DNA of 64,000 bases from Muscardinus avellanarius (Eukaryota > Chordata > Mammalia > Rodentia > Gliridae): NCBI GenBank assembly GCA_963383645.1, contig OY726560.1, positions 23,910,300 through 23,974,299 of the forward strand, given 5' to 3'. The notes beneath the pieces were generated by a model that saw nothing but the letters and a program-made list of their open reading frames with translations, was not told the origin of the DNA and did no database searches. This document shows, one piece after another, positions 11,658 to 23,844 of the stretch (position 1 is its first letter; the number at the start of each line of letters is the position of its first letter). Position numbers and translations under genes: made by a program.

Positions 11658-11692
<35 letters not shown>

Positions 11693-11976
11693 TGTTCAGT
11701 ACTGAAGATAAATATCTTCATATTTATTCAATCTTCAATTTATTCATATCTTCATATTTATTCAAATAAATATGAAGAACCCAGGAGCATTCTATCTCTG
11801 AGCTAAACCCCCAACCCCATTTTTTTATTCATTATTTTGAAACAGGGTCTCACTAAGTTGCAAAGGGCCTCATTAAGTAGCTGAGCCTGACCGCAAACCA
11901 TAGTCCTCCTGTCTCAGCCTCCCAAATGCTGAGATTATAGGCATGAGCCACCACGCCCAGCTTTATAGTGATCTAA
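11643..11976 (-). repeat. B1-dID SINE, minus strand, with long (TTTA)n tail region
   Basis: Antisense SINE body about 11775-11962 (GAACCCAGGAGCATTC through CACGCCCAGC). Its tail is (TTTA)n at about 11656-11693 plus a rearranged AT-rich piece. GGTGATCTAATTT (about 11648-11660) and AGTGATCTAATTT (about 11967-11979) look like target duplications. Confidence 0.85.
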
Positions 11977-12014
11977 TTTGATTAATAACAGAAATCCGAA
12001 AGAGGGTTAGTTAG

Positions 12015-12130
12015 GAATGATCGACTTCCCTTTCTGATGAGGTAACTGAGACACAAAGGGCAAAAGTTAACACACCCAGAAAAGGACAAAGTTCTTGAAT
12101 GGTGCAGCAAAAATTGAAATCCAAACAATC
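12015..12130 (-). repeat. MIR fragment, minus strand
   Basis: TTCTGATGAGGTAACTGAGACACAAAGGGC is the antisense MIR core, with a degraded continuation. Confidence 0.6.
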
Positions 12131-14520
12131 TACCTCCCTAGCTTATGGAAACCATTTGCATGCACCTTCTTATACTAGTTTGCATTTTACTTGAAAGGTT
12201 GCTATCCATTCTCATCCTCTCATCTGGCTTCAGCACGGCTTGTGGGCATGCACTCCAGACATCCGATCCCGTGTCAGCTGGCAGGACCTGACTGTGCAGC
12301 TTTACTTGCTCACCGCCATGGACGGGGCTGGCCGGGCTACGACTCTTGTCATTTTGCCTCGTCATGCCAGGGAACCGCATCCTGCACTCTGAGGCTGTGA
12401 TGTGGGAAGATACCCTGAGGCTCAAGGTCCCAGCATCATGGTTGCCAGACCCACTGCCCTCACGATGATAAATGAGGAGAAAGTGACCCTGCAATGGGGA
12501 CAGACCCCTCTCTGGGGCCCGGAGACTGCTGCCTAGCCCAAGGCAGCTGTAGGCAGCTATTTTGGAGTGGATGCAAATGTGAATCGCAGACTGTCAGGCG
12601 TTCTCTGAGCGTGATTGACATATTTACTGTTGACAGCACAAGGTGAACCCTGCGGTCCTCTTAAATATGTGGCCCTTTGCCTCAAGACAACGTGTAGAGC
12701 GAGAATGGAATGTGGGATTGTGTTCCAGATGCACATCTGCTTGGGCATTTTTTTTAAGCGCTCTTGAGAATTCCCCAGGCTTCTCTTGATTGACAGCTAG
12801 CACAGAAGTTTTGTCATCTAAACATGTAAATCTTCTGGCAACTGGTAACATGTGCTGTTTATAGAAGGGCTTAAGACCTTGAGTGGAATGACTCTTTATA
12901 GCTACTGGGTCCTTGTACCTCCATTTATTCTAAGACTGGGTTCTTCATTGACCAGGGGATCCTCTGCCCAGGATCCCCAAGAAGAATACCAATTAGAAGC
13001 CACTCTCCTGAAGTGATGGTAACAGAGGCTGGTCTAAAGAGAGTTGTTCCTACCTTGCCAAGGCCCAGCATTCTGGTTAATCTAGAAGTTTCTGAAGTTG
13101 TATTCCTCATGACACCTGGTTTGTAGAATGTCCATAGGTACAAAAAGAGAACTCTGTAGTCAAGTAAATCTGGATTCGTTTTCTGCCCCCATTGCCTCAC
13201 TCCTGGAATTTCTTGGTGTATAATAAAAGTTCTGAGAATTTATGCAGCCATAATGCTTGTACAACTTCATCCACATAACCCCAAGTTATTGATGATAGAA
13301 TACTTTCTAGTAGCTCTTATTTATATTCATTAACAACCATTAACAGTGTGTAGAATACATTTTTGGAGGAGAAGACTTGCATAGGAAAAAATATCTTATT
13401 CCCAGAGACCCGACTTTCTAATTGTAACCCAGTAACTGTAACTGCCTGGAGAGAAGGAGGAAGATGTGAGACTTGCCAGGAAAATACAGGCTAGAAGTTT
13501 TGTGAGCTGGTGAGAAAATGGCTGGTGTTTCAAAGGTCACGCACTTATTCTGTAAGGCTTGGCTCAGAACCTTCCTCCCCTAAGTGACTTCTTTCTGGTG
13601 ACTCTGCCCAGAGTAGGTTCTGTTTCAGGATTATCACATTTGGCTACTTGACTGAAGGACACTGAATCCTCTATCCATGACAAGTAGTCTTTGAGGCAAC
13701 CTTGAGAAACACACAATGCAGCCTTTATTTTCAGCAATGGATAACCAGATAAATATTTTAAGTTACATTTATTCTATGTATAGATACATTTTTTTGAATC
13801 TATATGGAATTACCAGGCAAATGGAATATGCTTTTGGAAGACTTTTGATACCTAGTACCAAAATTATCTCCCCGGAAACTATTACTAATCTCTGTTTTTA
13901 TTGACTGTGTTTGAAGGAGACTATATTGGTGGATAGGGTGTACTCTCACCTGCATTACAGTTGTTATTATGATTAGCACATGAGCTAAGAAGCCTCAGCT
14001 CCTGCCAACAAAGGATGAGTAGATGGGCCCCAAACACACACTAGAAACTAGCACCTCCAACTTCCAGGTGGCTCCAGGTCTTTGAGCCCCGTGAGCTTCT
14101 TGGCAGTGACCGGAAGTCCCCAGCTGCCTTGAGAATAACACAGCGCAGTACCCAAAAGCCTCTGGCACTTCTAGAAATTTCTTTTCCTGGCCAATTCCTG
14201 CCTTTACACTTGAACAGGGTCTGCACAGCACATGGTAGGTTGACACAGCTTGATATTTGCATGTGTGACCACCTCACTCAGTACACACAGGGGGCGCTGT
14301 CACCAAGCAAGGGCGGCCCAGAGCTGATCTGTCGGGTCCTGTTATTGAGGCAAGAAGCCCATTTGTCACAGTCATGCATGGTGCATGCCCTATTTATAAA
14401 ATGGTACTGGAAATAGGATTTGGACAGACACTGGTATTCCGTGGATCTTAAACAGTATGAGAGATTTTTGTTCTTCCCAGACCTTGTCATAACAACATTA
14501 AGAAAAATAATAAGAATGAC
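12131..14520. other. Intergenic, low-repeat stretch
   Basis: 2.4 kb with no recognised transposon and no protein-like frame. Composition is balanced. Confidence 0.5.
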
Positions 14521-15268
14521 GGTTGTTATAGTTTGAATCTGAAATGTTCCCTGGAGACTCATGTACTTAAAGTTTTGGTCTCCAAGACAGCAATGGCCAG
14601 AGGTGGGGCTTTGGAAAAGTGATTGGATCATGAGAGCTTAAATCAATCCAGGTAAAGGAATAATTATTTGAAGTATTGGAAGGTCCTGGAAAATGTAGGC
14701 ATGGCTGGAAAAAGTAGGTCTCCAAGATACAGTGATAGTGCCCACAGGAATTATATCTTGGTCTTGCCTATTATTTTTCTTTCTTCTCCTCCTCCTCCTC
14801 CTCCTCCTCCTCCTCCTCCTCCTCCTCCTCCTCCTCCTCCTCCTCCTCCTCCTTCTCCACCTCCTCCTCCTCCTTCTCCTCCTCCTCTTCTTCTTCTTCC
14901 TCCTCCTCCTCCTCCTCCTCCTCCTTCTCTCTTCCTTTCTTCTCCTCTCCCCTCACCTTTCATCTCTCCCCTCCTTTCTTCTTCTTCTCCTCCTCCTTCT
15001 TCTTCTTCTTCTTCTTCTTCTTCTTCTTCTTCTTCTTCTTCTTCTTCTTCTTCTTCTTCTCCTCCTCCTCCTCCTCCTCCTCCTCCTCCTCCTCCTCCTC
15101 CTCCTCCTCCTTCTCTCTTCCTTTCTTCTCCTCTCCCTCCCCTCACCTTTCATCTCTCCCCTCCCTTCTTCTTCTTCTTCTTCTTCTTCTTCTTCTTCTT
15201 CTTCTTCTTCTTCTTCTTCTTCTTCTCCTTCTCCTTCTCCTTCTCCTTCTCCTTCTCCTTCTCCTTCT

Positions 15269-15337
<69 letters not shown>

Positions 15338-15535
15338 CTTCTCTCTCCTTTCTTCCTGGCTGCCATGAGCTTAGCAGTTTTTCTCCACCACTTCTTTCTG
15401 CCATGATTATTCTACCATGGAGTTAGCCACTCATGGACAGAATCTCTGAAATTGTGAGCCAAAATAAACCTTTCCTACTCTTAAGTTGTTACTTTCAGAT
15501 ATTTAGGTCACAGCAAGAAAAAAGTTGACAAATGC
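14521..15535 (+). mobile_element. MaLR-type LTR with a hugely expanded CT-rich centre
   Basis: The left part (GTTATAGTTTGAATCTGAAATG, GGTGGGGCTTTGGAAAAGTGATTGGATCATGAG) and right part (CTGGCTGCCATGAGC, TGAAATTGTGAGCCAAAATAAACC, GATATTTAGGTCACAGCAAG) match the two ends of a mammalian MaLR-like LTR. Such LTRs normally carry a short CT-rich run just before the 'CTGGCTGCCATGAG' block. Here that run is replaced by the 584-bp polypyrimidine tract. AATAAA in the right part is the expected poly(A) position. Confidence 0.7.
14774..15357. repeat. 584-bp polypyrimidine tract: (CTC)n, (TTC)n, (CTTCTC)n, (CT)n
   Basis: The plus strand is almost entirely C/T, broken only by an A in the CTCACC and CATCTC bits of two related spacer blocks (about 14923-14974 and 15109-15166) and one CCACC near 14858. 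Sub-arrays run in order: CTC, CTT/CTC mixed, TTC, CTC, TTC, CCTTCT hexamers, then CT. Frames of poly-Pro, poly-Ser, poly-Glu or poly-Arg here are translation artefacts of the repeat. Confidence 0.97.
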
Positions 15536-15594
15536 AATAGCTAAAACTTATCCCTAACCCTATGCCTTAAGCACACCAACCATTCTATTAGCTC

Positions 15595-15945
15595 AGGACC
15601 TTTGCACATGCTTCCCTTTGCCTGGCATATTGTAACAACTTTTATTTATGGTTACACATTCATATTCTTCTTTTCTTTACTCAAAAGTCATCTTCTCAGC
15701 AATTTCTTCTTTTGGCCTATCTATCACTGTATTACGTCAAATCTTCCTTTTCTGATTTATTTCTCTTTGCAGCACTTACCCTGACCTATAAGCTTAATTT
15801 ATCTGGTTTCCTGTCTCTCACATTAGAATGTTTGTCTTTTATTATTAAAAAAGTTTGTCTTTTATTGTCACAACTATATGACCAGCACTCAGAATAATGC
15901 CTGGCAAATAGTAGGTGATTAATAAATACTTGCATTTGAATGGGT
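15595..15945 (+). repeat. L2 LINE 3' end
   Basis: GGACCTTTGCACATGCTTCCC, CTCAAAAGTCATCTTCTCAGC, CCAGCACTCAGAATAATGCCTGGC and AGTAGGTGATTAATAAATACTTG follow the L2 3'-end consensus from left to right. Confidence 0.8.
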
Positions 15946-17050
15946 AAACTTGCCCTAAGAGAAAGGAGCTATTGTTTTCTTCATTAATCAATCAAACCAG
16001 TTTTTGATTGACTGGTTAATTGATATTTGTAGACAAAACAAGAAGCTTCATTTCCTCTGCTTTCTAGGGTAGTTTTATCTGTTACATATAATGCCCTGAA
16101 ATACTGATGCACTCTATGGGGTTAATGCTTTCAGAAATACACAAATGTGGAACTTTTTTCTTAGAGTTGTTAAGTATCATCCCAGGAGGTAGGGGCACTG
16201 GGTGAGCCCCATTCTTAGCCATTCTCTTCTGTCTTTCTGAGAAACCTGTGGAAAATCACAATTCTCCATGCACAGCTAGTGAGCTGGCACTCAATGACCA
16301 CACATGTAGGACCACTTCAGGTTGCCACCACCTAAGTCTCCAAGCAGTGTCCACCCTCAGCAGCCATGATGTGGCCACCTCTGTGGTTTTACTACACTGT
16401 TCCCTTCCTCTTTATCCATTGAAATTCTTTCTCTATTACCTGGCTCAAGTAAAATGTCTCATTTCTATGAAACCCCGTTTCATGACCCTTCTTCTGTGTC
16501 CACGATAGTTGCAAAATAAGGATCTCCCCCTTTTGAGAATTCCTAACACAGAGGCCATATCTGTTTGACCCCTTTCTTTTCCATAATGCTGCATAGATAC
16601 TCCCTGCTCAAAAAATCTATCTAATGAGCATATAGATGATGCTTAACATGATGGAGTGACATGCTTCTGAGTGGGGAATACTTCATACTGTGGATGTCTT
16701 AATAATCAGTGATAGAGTTTGATGCTGACCACAAAGAAGATTTTGGGAAAGACAAGGATCAAGTACTGTGTTTGGTACCTAAATATTGCCAATCCTCTCA
16801 TTCAGCACAGTTTAGAAAATCAATAAAAACAGGTGTTTGGCTGTTTTGACATTTGTAGACAAAACAGCAAGGAGATTGAATTTCCTCCACTTTACATGGT
16901 GGTTCTTTTTTTTTTTTTTTGCTGTTGTGTAAAATGCTGTTAGACATTTAAGGTGCTTGAATAAGAGTCCCATGCTCTATAAACTGAGCTAGTAGGTGGC
17001 TGTTATATTTTTAAATTTTTTATTTTTATTCTTTTTTGTTTATTTATTTT
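15946..17050. other. Intergenic with a weak internal duplication
   Basis: ATTTGTAGACAAAACA followed by TTTCCTC-type sequence occurs at about 16023-16060 and again at about 16851-16890. An L2-like fragment lies between (listed separately). Nothing else is seen. Confidence 0.45.
16385..16620 (+). repeat. L2-like fragment
   Basis: Order of CTATTACCTGGCTCAAGTAAAATGTC, GAAACCCCGTTTCATGACCC and CACAGAGGCCATATCTG resembles an L2 3' region. Diverged. Confidence 0.45.
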
Positions 17051-17124
17051 GGTGCTGGAGATTGAGCCCAGAGCATTGCACATGCTAGGCAAGTACTCTA
17101 CCATGGAGCTACACCCCCAACCCC
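17051..17124 (-). repeat. Stand-alone ID-type SINE, minus strand
   Basis: GGTGCTGGAGATTGAGCCCAG, CACATGCTAGGCAAGTACTC, GGAGCTACACCCCCAACCCC is the antisense of a rodent ID element (tRNA-derived), without a B1 part. Confidence 0.85.
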
Positions 17125-17309
17125 TAAGATAATTTAAAGATGATAATTCTTTTAAAAGTATGTCATCATTTTATTTTTGAGGATGAAGAATGGAGGATTG
17201 GAACAAGAGCAAAGGCAGATGTGTTTGCAGGAGATGCACGTTTACTGACATTTCACAGGGTAGTAAATAAGAATGGGATTCTAAGATATAGCTTTAGCCA
17301 CATGGTATG

Positions 17310-17520
17310 GCATAGTCATACATCATTAATGATGGGAGCATCGTCTGAGAAATGTGCCGTCAGGTGATTCCGTCATTGTGCAAACATCATATTGTGTGCT
17401 TACGAAGCATAAGAAGGCTAGGGCATCACCTGGGGGCATCATGTGATGGGACTATCACTGCATATGGGGTCTATTGTTAACTTGAACGTCAATACATGGC
17501 TCACTGCTGTATGTTGACAA
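17310..17520 (+). mobile_element. Old non-autonomous DNA transposon, internally deleted
   Basis: AGTCATACATCATTAATGATGGGAGC and CGTCTGAGAAATGTGCCGTC, GTGCAAACATCATATTGTG at the left, then GGGACTATCACTGCATATGG and ATACATGGCTCACTGCTGTAT at the right. The two ends are roughly inverted repeats of each other. This is the layout of a common mammalian Tigger/mariner-like MITE family; the exact family name is not certain. Confidence 0.5.
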
Positions 17521-18175
17521 GAAGAAAGAGCTGGAAGGCTAACCTTATTGAAGTCTCCCTTTATAACTTAGGCAAACTGACTCATTGTATAAGCTTCGGG
17601 AATCTGATCAAAAAAGCATATTAGTATCCACATTCAAACCACACAGGTAGCTTTTAGGGATAACTTTATATCAATATATCTCTTTCTGTATCACATAGAC
17701 ATAAAATATTTTAAGTTTTTAGCTTTTATGCCTTAATAATCCAGAGATAGCTTTCCCCTGTGGGGCATTGCTTGATACCTTTAATTAACCAATGGAATGA
17801 AGTAATTGAATTACTATCCTGGGAGAGGAGCTGGAAGGTAAGATGTGTACTTTAATTCTACCCCGACTCTTGGGTTGTTCCCACTTGTACTCTAGGCTCT
17901 TCCATGTCCTGCTTTCCCACCAGGGGGCTTTGCCTCCTTCCCTCACTCTCAAAGTCCTAGCCATAGACTGAGGGAAGGAGGAGGAGGTGGGTGCTGGTTC
18001 ATCTGCAAAGTGGGAAGCACTATTGGGTTCCCAGGGAAACCAACCCTAGACCCCACCTAGACAAGATAGATGTAAAGTCAATAAGAATTTCACAAACTCT
18101 CTGTTTGTATAAATACCCCTACTTTTTATATAAAATGTATAATTAAAATGTACATTTTAAAATATATTTGCAGTC
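17521..18175. other. Intergenic, nothing recognised
   Basis: Unique-looking sequence between the DNA transposon and a SINE; no protein-like frame. Confidence 0.5.
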
Positions 18176-18367
18176 CAGGCATGATGGCACACACTTGTAA
18201 TTTCAGTACTTGGGAGGCTGAAACAAGAGGATCACAGGTTCACAGCCAGCCTCGGCTACTTAGTGAAGCTCTCTGAAATGTAATGAGATGGTGTTTCAAA
18301 ATAAAAAATAAAAAATAGGGCTGGGGGTATAACTCAGAGGTAGAATGCCCCTGGGTTCAATTTCCAG

Positions 18368-18413
<46 letters not shown>

Positions 18414-18430
18414 ACACACACACACACAGA
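18176..18430 (+). repeat. B1-dID SINE with (CA)n tail
   Basis: GTCCAGGCATGATGGCAC through TGGGTTCAATTTCCAGT; (CA)n at 18369-18409 and 18413-18428. Confidence 0.88.
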
Positions 18431-18446
18431 CGCAGTATCTTTCCAA

Positions 18447-18640
18447 ACTGGGTGTGGTGGATCATACCTGTAAACCTAGTACTTGGGAGAATGAAACAAG
18501 AAGATCATGGGTTCGAGGACAGCCTCAGAAACTTAGGCCTTCAGCAAAGTATTTAAACCCTTTCTCAAAATAGAAAATAAAAAATTTCGAGGTAGAATGC
18601 CCCTGGGTTCAATCCCCAGTACCAATAAATAAATAAAAAT
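18447..18640 (+). repeat. B1-dID SINE, short ID half
   Basis: AACTGGGTGTGGTGGATC through TTCAATCCCCAGTACC with AAAT tail; the GGCTGGGGGTGTAG block is missing. Confidence 0.82.
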
Positions 18641-19214
18641 GTCTTTGAGAAACCATGTAACAAGAACCTCTGATGACATCATTTTCTCATTTTGAAATGC
18701 TTATGAATAAAGCTCAGGCTCTTAAATAAATGTGATCTTATCTTAAATACCAATTTTCATGTACAATTATTTAATTCAGCTCTGTGTCTAAGGGAAGTTT
18801 TAGTGTTTGTCTCTGAAGCTAGATCCAAACCTAGTTCTCCAGACTGCTCGCTTTGTGGACTATTTGTAGAAAAAGATTCTATTGATGTTTTTGAAACTAC
18901 TGTATAAAATACAACCAGACAGCTTCTGTTTTGTTTTCTGTATGACTTTTTAGAGCTATTAGCATGCAATATCACATATTGTGAATCTTGGAGAGGACAT
19001 AGCATGTAATGTCTCCAAAATTATTCAACCATGGAACCACACTACTTTTGTGTTCAAGAGCCTCTCTAAGACTTTCTGTAAGATACTAGTGAGAAGTATA
19101 GATTAATGCGGGTTATTTCTGTTCAGAAACACAAACATTAAACCCAAACTTTGTATGGGGCTGCATCATGAATAAGAATTCAAAGTTACCTTACCCTTAA
19201 GAGGCAGATCTGAA
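18641..19214. other. Intergenic, nothing recognised
   Basis: Short minus frame 18757-19005 without known motifs. Confidence 0.5.
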
Positions 19215-19690
19215 ATGAAATGAATGAGTTACAAAGTTATGGGATATCCACACAATGGAATTCTATTTAGCAATGAAGAAGAACAAGCTTATGTCATTTG
19301 CAGGAAAATGGATGGGCCAGGAGAACATTTTGCTAAGTGAGATTAGCTAGCCACAAAGTGAAGGGTCATATGTTTTCTCTTGTATGCAAAAGCTAAGGAG
19401 TAACTGGGATGCCAGAGGGACTTCAGATAATGGAGGAGAAACTCTGGTGGAGTCAAGGAGGTGGTCTAGGGGAAGGTAAGGGAGAGGGAAGAAAGAAATC
19501 ACTTCCATGGATATTATGTACGTATGTGAGAATACCAATGTCAATCTCAAAACCCTGTGTGGGGAAGAGGGAAGTGGAGAGGGAGGAGGGAGAAAGCCTG
19601 CAAAGTGCTGTGTGCATGTATGTCAGTATCACAACAAACTACATTATGATGTGAGGCTATAATGTGCTATAAAAGTATATATGTATATAT
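19215..19690 (+). mobile_element. L1 3' fragment
   Basis: GGGATATCCACACAATGGAA, CAATGAAGAAGAACAAGC, GGATGGGCCAGGAGAAC, and a 3' UTR-like GGA-rich stretch up to about 19600. These match the ORF2 end and 3' UTR arrangement of the full-length element but are diverged. A (GT)n run follows. Confidence 0.75.
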
Positions 19691-19714
19691 AAGGTATATA
19701 TAAAAGTACATGCA

Positions 19715-19717
<3 letters not shown>

Positions 19718-19760
<43 letters not shown>
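19718..19760 (+). repeat. (GT)n microsatellite
   Basis: About 21 GT units, just after the L1 fragment 19215-19690; flanked by alternating purine-pyrimidine GCATGC and CACGCGTGC. Confidence 0.97.
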
Positions 19761-19761
<1 letters not shown>

Positions 19762-21744
19762 ACGCGTGCCAAGAGAAGGCCCAGTGAAAAAATTTGACTT
19801 TCCTTATACATTGAGAGAGAGAAGACAGGCCATTCAGTTTCATTTGTTAACTGAGTCATAATTAATGTGGAGATAATAAGGCCCAGACTTGGAAAGATTT
19901 GAACATGATCAAGAGAATCATTTAGACCGTTTCTACAAGATCAGGCTGGAATTAAATCCTTTAACTCTCATCTTTCTTGTAGACATTGTTTACCACTCAT
20001 TTTCTGTTGACATTTGACTTGGCAATGGCTTAAGGATATTGGGCGTCAGTGTGCATTTAGGTACAGTTGCTATGGAGGGAGGCAGATGCCATCTGGCTGT
20101 CCCCTTCATGCCTCTGGATGCAGTAGTCAGAGGGATGGTTTAGGGCAATTGTGTGTTCTGAGTTCTTGCAAGCTTCCTCTAGATTGCTCAGTCCAAATGG
20201 CAGATCAGTCCTGACCTGCACTCCCCTCCATTCCTAATCCAGAGATTTCACACTTTTAAATCCCTTCTAAGTCTCTGAACTAACTACTTAAGAGGTCCTT
20301 TTGAAAATAGGTTCATTTATTGGCTTAATGGCTTAGGAAGTATTCTTTGCAAATTCAGCCCTGAGGGTCCAATCAGAAGATGAAATATGTCTGGCTTTGC
20401 ATGGCAGGAATTGATTAAAGGAGGCGATTCCTTGCCTCCTGGTCCTCTGCCAGCCTGGAATCAAAATACAAACAAGATGTTGTCCTTAACTTTGGTGATT
20501 TGGACTAAAAGGTTTTACTCCTATTAAAGAGAAAGTGGTGGAGTCCAGTTCAGAAGGCTCTCTTGTTAAAAATAATAAATAAATAAATACAAACCAAAGC
20601 TTCTCCAAAAGGTATGACTTTGAAACAAACCTATATCTTCTCAAATATGTCAGCTTTGCAATGGGTAGAACAAAAATCCTGCGGCATAAGGACTGTCTGG
20701 CAGGCAAGCTTGGTCAAGAACTCTGGGTCTTTCTTTTTTGTAAAAGTACGACTGGCGCAGGACTGGGTGATTCACAAAGTATCCTGGTCAAAAGGACTGT
20801 GCTGGAAACTGCAGGAGTAAGTATCTCCTCTCCTACTAGGGCAGGGAAATGGGGAGCCTCATGACCCCATCAGAGCAGGGCTATGAAGAGCCTCACCTCC
20901 TCTTCTACATCCTATCCTAGCTCACCTGGGATTGTGCCCTCTGTTCTACTTCTCAATGCAATTGAATCCCCAGCGTATGAGTGGACCCAAATATAAGGAG
21001 AGAAAACACTGGGATTCTGTATGTTACAAGTTCCCCAAACCCTATTCAAACTGATTTAAAAAGAATGGTGACAACAAGAACACAGAGAGACATCGATTCT
21101 ATTGTCACCTGTGATTAAAATAGATGAGAGTTAGTTTCCTTCAGGCACAGATGTATCCAGATGCTGAGCTGTCCCCTGTAACCTCTGTTCCTCTCGGCTC
21201 GTTTGCTCTCTGGTTGGGCTCTACTATTAAGCAGGCCCTCTTCCATGAGAGTAAAATAAATGGCCATCAGTAGCTCAAGGCTTTTATTCCATCCATTGAA
21301 CAATCCCAGTGAAAAGAGGAGTTTTAACTCTTATTAAGCCCCCAACTTATTTAGCATTCTGCATATGAGTGGCGTGGCAGAGACACGATGATGAGCAAGA
21401 CAGGCAAAAACCCTCTGACTTGGGGTCTCAGCATCACTAGAGTATCTTAGGCTGATCACCTGTCCCTGTATCGATGGCTGGGCTCAGGGGCTGGGGATGC
21501 CAAGGCCTGGAGCATATCTTGCTGCCATCTAGTGATGTGACTATCTTGGAGGAGAGCTCTCCCTCATATCTAATATCTCACTATTTAAATGATACCTCCT
21601 CTTTCGGCCCCCATCATAAAGCTAGGACTGCTGTGGAAAACCTAACTATCCTCTCCAGCTTGACAGTAATGAGCACAGCAATGGCAGCAGCTGCTCAATG
21701 AATGGCTTTGCCTGTGGTTGCTTACATCACTCTCCCTGCACCCA

Positions 21745-21850
21745 CAGGTTGCTTCCTATTTATGATGACCTCTTTAAGGAAGAACAAACTGAGATACAGA
21801 GAGCTTAAGAATGTGGCCAATGTGCTCAGGCTCTAGGGATGTATGGTGCT
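21745..21850 (-). repeat. MIR-like fragment, minus strand
   Basis: GGAAGAACAAACTGAGATACAGAGAGCTTAAG resembles the antisense MIR core. Confidence 0.5.
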
Positions 21851-23594
21851 GCCACTTACTGAGGAAACGATGGTTGTTACTCCCCTCCCCCCCTTTGATT
21901 TCTTTCTCAAAGCAAGGCGGGAAAGGCGACCTTGAGAGAGTTCAGGAGAAGGTCACTCCTTCTAAGCAGCAACCCCAGAAAGTATATTGCACTTCATGTA
22001 ATAGCTATGCTTTTGAAAGAGGTGACCGAAAAAATCCCTTGTATAGATCAATTCTTCTTTTCTTTTCGCAGACTTTGATAAAACACCCCATGAGTAATGT
22101 GGGATCTTGCACCGTACTGGGGTTTTTCTGAACAAATGATGACTTAAAATAATCCAACATAGTTTGGGACTTGGGAATCTATTTTATGAGATGGTGCCTT
22201 TTGCTCTGACAGGTGCTATTTAAAAACGGCCCACCTCCTGTAAGTTCTCTAACACATCCTATTTGAGAGGTTGACATCGTCTTTTATCACTATGATGCTC
22301 GCATTCTTAGAGAATTGGCTGCCTTCTAATTTACTCAAAAGTAAATTAGAAAACTATTGCTTTCAGCATTTTCCCCCCGTGGATTTTAAAGTCACTCAGC
22401 TAGAAAACATACCAGCTTTTTCTTCTCCTATTTGTAAAGGTCACTTATATTCCTGTGATGCTTTTGCTAAGATGAACTTGAACTGAAGATTAATAAATGT
22501 AATGCTATTCCTAACTAGGTTTTGTGAACCCAGGTGACAATATTGTCTTGAAGTGGCCAATTATCGAGCCTCTTGAGCAGTTAATAATGGAAAAGTGAGG
22601 AGAAGATTATTAAATACCCATTGGTTTTGACCTATACTTTGAAATAATGCTCCTAGCAACTGATTTCCTTAGGATTATTGCAAAGTCAGATCATTCAGAT
22701 TTGCAATAAGCCAGTCGCCAAATGTAAAGTTCTAACCCAAATAAAGGGCCACTCTCTAATGGAGGACAGTTGAATAAATTTGTCACTTATTAGACTTTTA
22801 GAAAAAGCAGACAAACAGTTTTCCAAAAGAACATAAATTTACCACTTGGTTATAAAAATTGAAAATATGCTCCCTTTTCCTTTAAGGGAGTTGACGTTTC
22901 TCAGAGCTCTGGAAATGAAAGACAAAACACCCATGACTATCAGGTTACTGATTTCAGAGGCCATTGTTTTCTCAGTAGAGTTCAAAATTTGTTATGTTTG
23001 ATGGTCATTTGTAGCTTCCTTCTGAGTAAAAGAGATTTGTAAATCACAAACCATGAAGCAGTCATCACACTGAGTGTGAGAATCAATGACCCATCATAGT
23101 GACAAGTACGTAGACGGCCATGTCAGGAGGTGCAGAGCCCTGTGGAGGGAAGGATCTGCGTCTCCATGAAAGACAAGGGCAGCCTTTTTTGCCCACTTCC
23201 TGCCTCTGCGCCCTGCTTCCTACACGTGGTCTGCCATTGACATTTGTCAGTGAATTTAAGTAATGACCTGGAGTGATCTATATATAGGCTCTAAGCCATA
23301 GCTCTTGTCTCATTTTTGCAGAGACTTCTGCAGTGGACAACTTCCTTCTTTTCACTGAGACCCTTCCTACACCCTTGTATGGGAAGAGCATGCTTTATAT
23401 CCTCACTGCTCCAAAAGCAACTTGTAACCCAGAACTCTGTTGGCAAGAAAACGGAACAACATTCTTACAGCTCTTCAACTAGAAGTCAGAAGCTACATGA
23501 TGGAAAATTCAAATGTCCTTTTTTTATTATTTATAACAGGCACTGTTTCTGTGAACACTTCTTATTACAGGCAGTGCGGTAGCGTTTTTGGACC

Positions 23595-23715
23595 TCATCA
23601 TATGAAATTCTCAGGAGGTAGCTGTGAGTAGACACCATTACTCCCATTTCACAGGAAAGGAGACAGAGATTCAGAAAAATTAATTTGTCCACACGACTAA
23701 GACCAGGTGTGTACT
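23595..23715 (-). repeat. MIR fragment, minus strand
   Basis: CACCATTACTCCCATTTCACAGGAAAGGAGAC is the antisense of the MIR core. Confidence 0.7.
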
Positions 23716-23844
23716 CTCAGCCACAGCACAAAAATTAAATGAGAGACTAACAAGTTTCACCCAGAGTCCAATGCCTTTCTCAAAAGCAAATTGGAAAAAT
23801 TCCTCTTGATATAACCTACTTTCCTCCTTACTTGTTTTTAAACT

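Larger units (their letters stand above)
19761..23844. other. Intergenic, low-repeat stretch
   Basis: 4 kb holding only two MIR fragments (listed). No B1-dID SINE, although the rest of the window averages one every 2-3 kb. No protein-like frame. Confidence 0.5.

Noticed and set aside
14668..15426. Long open frames of poly-Pro, poly-Ser, poly-Leu, poly-Glu and poly-Arg
   Set aside because: They are translations of the polypyrimidine microsatellite in all frames of both strands, not proteins.
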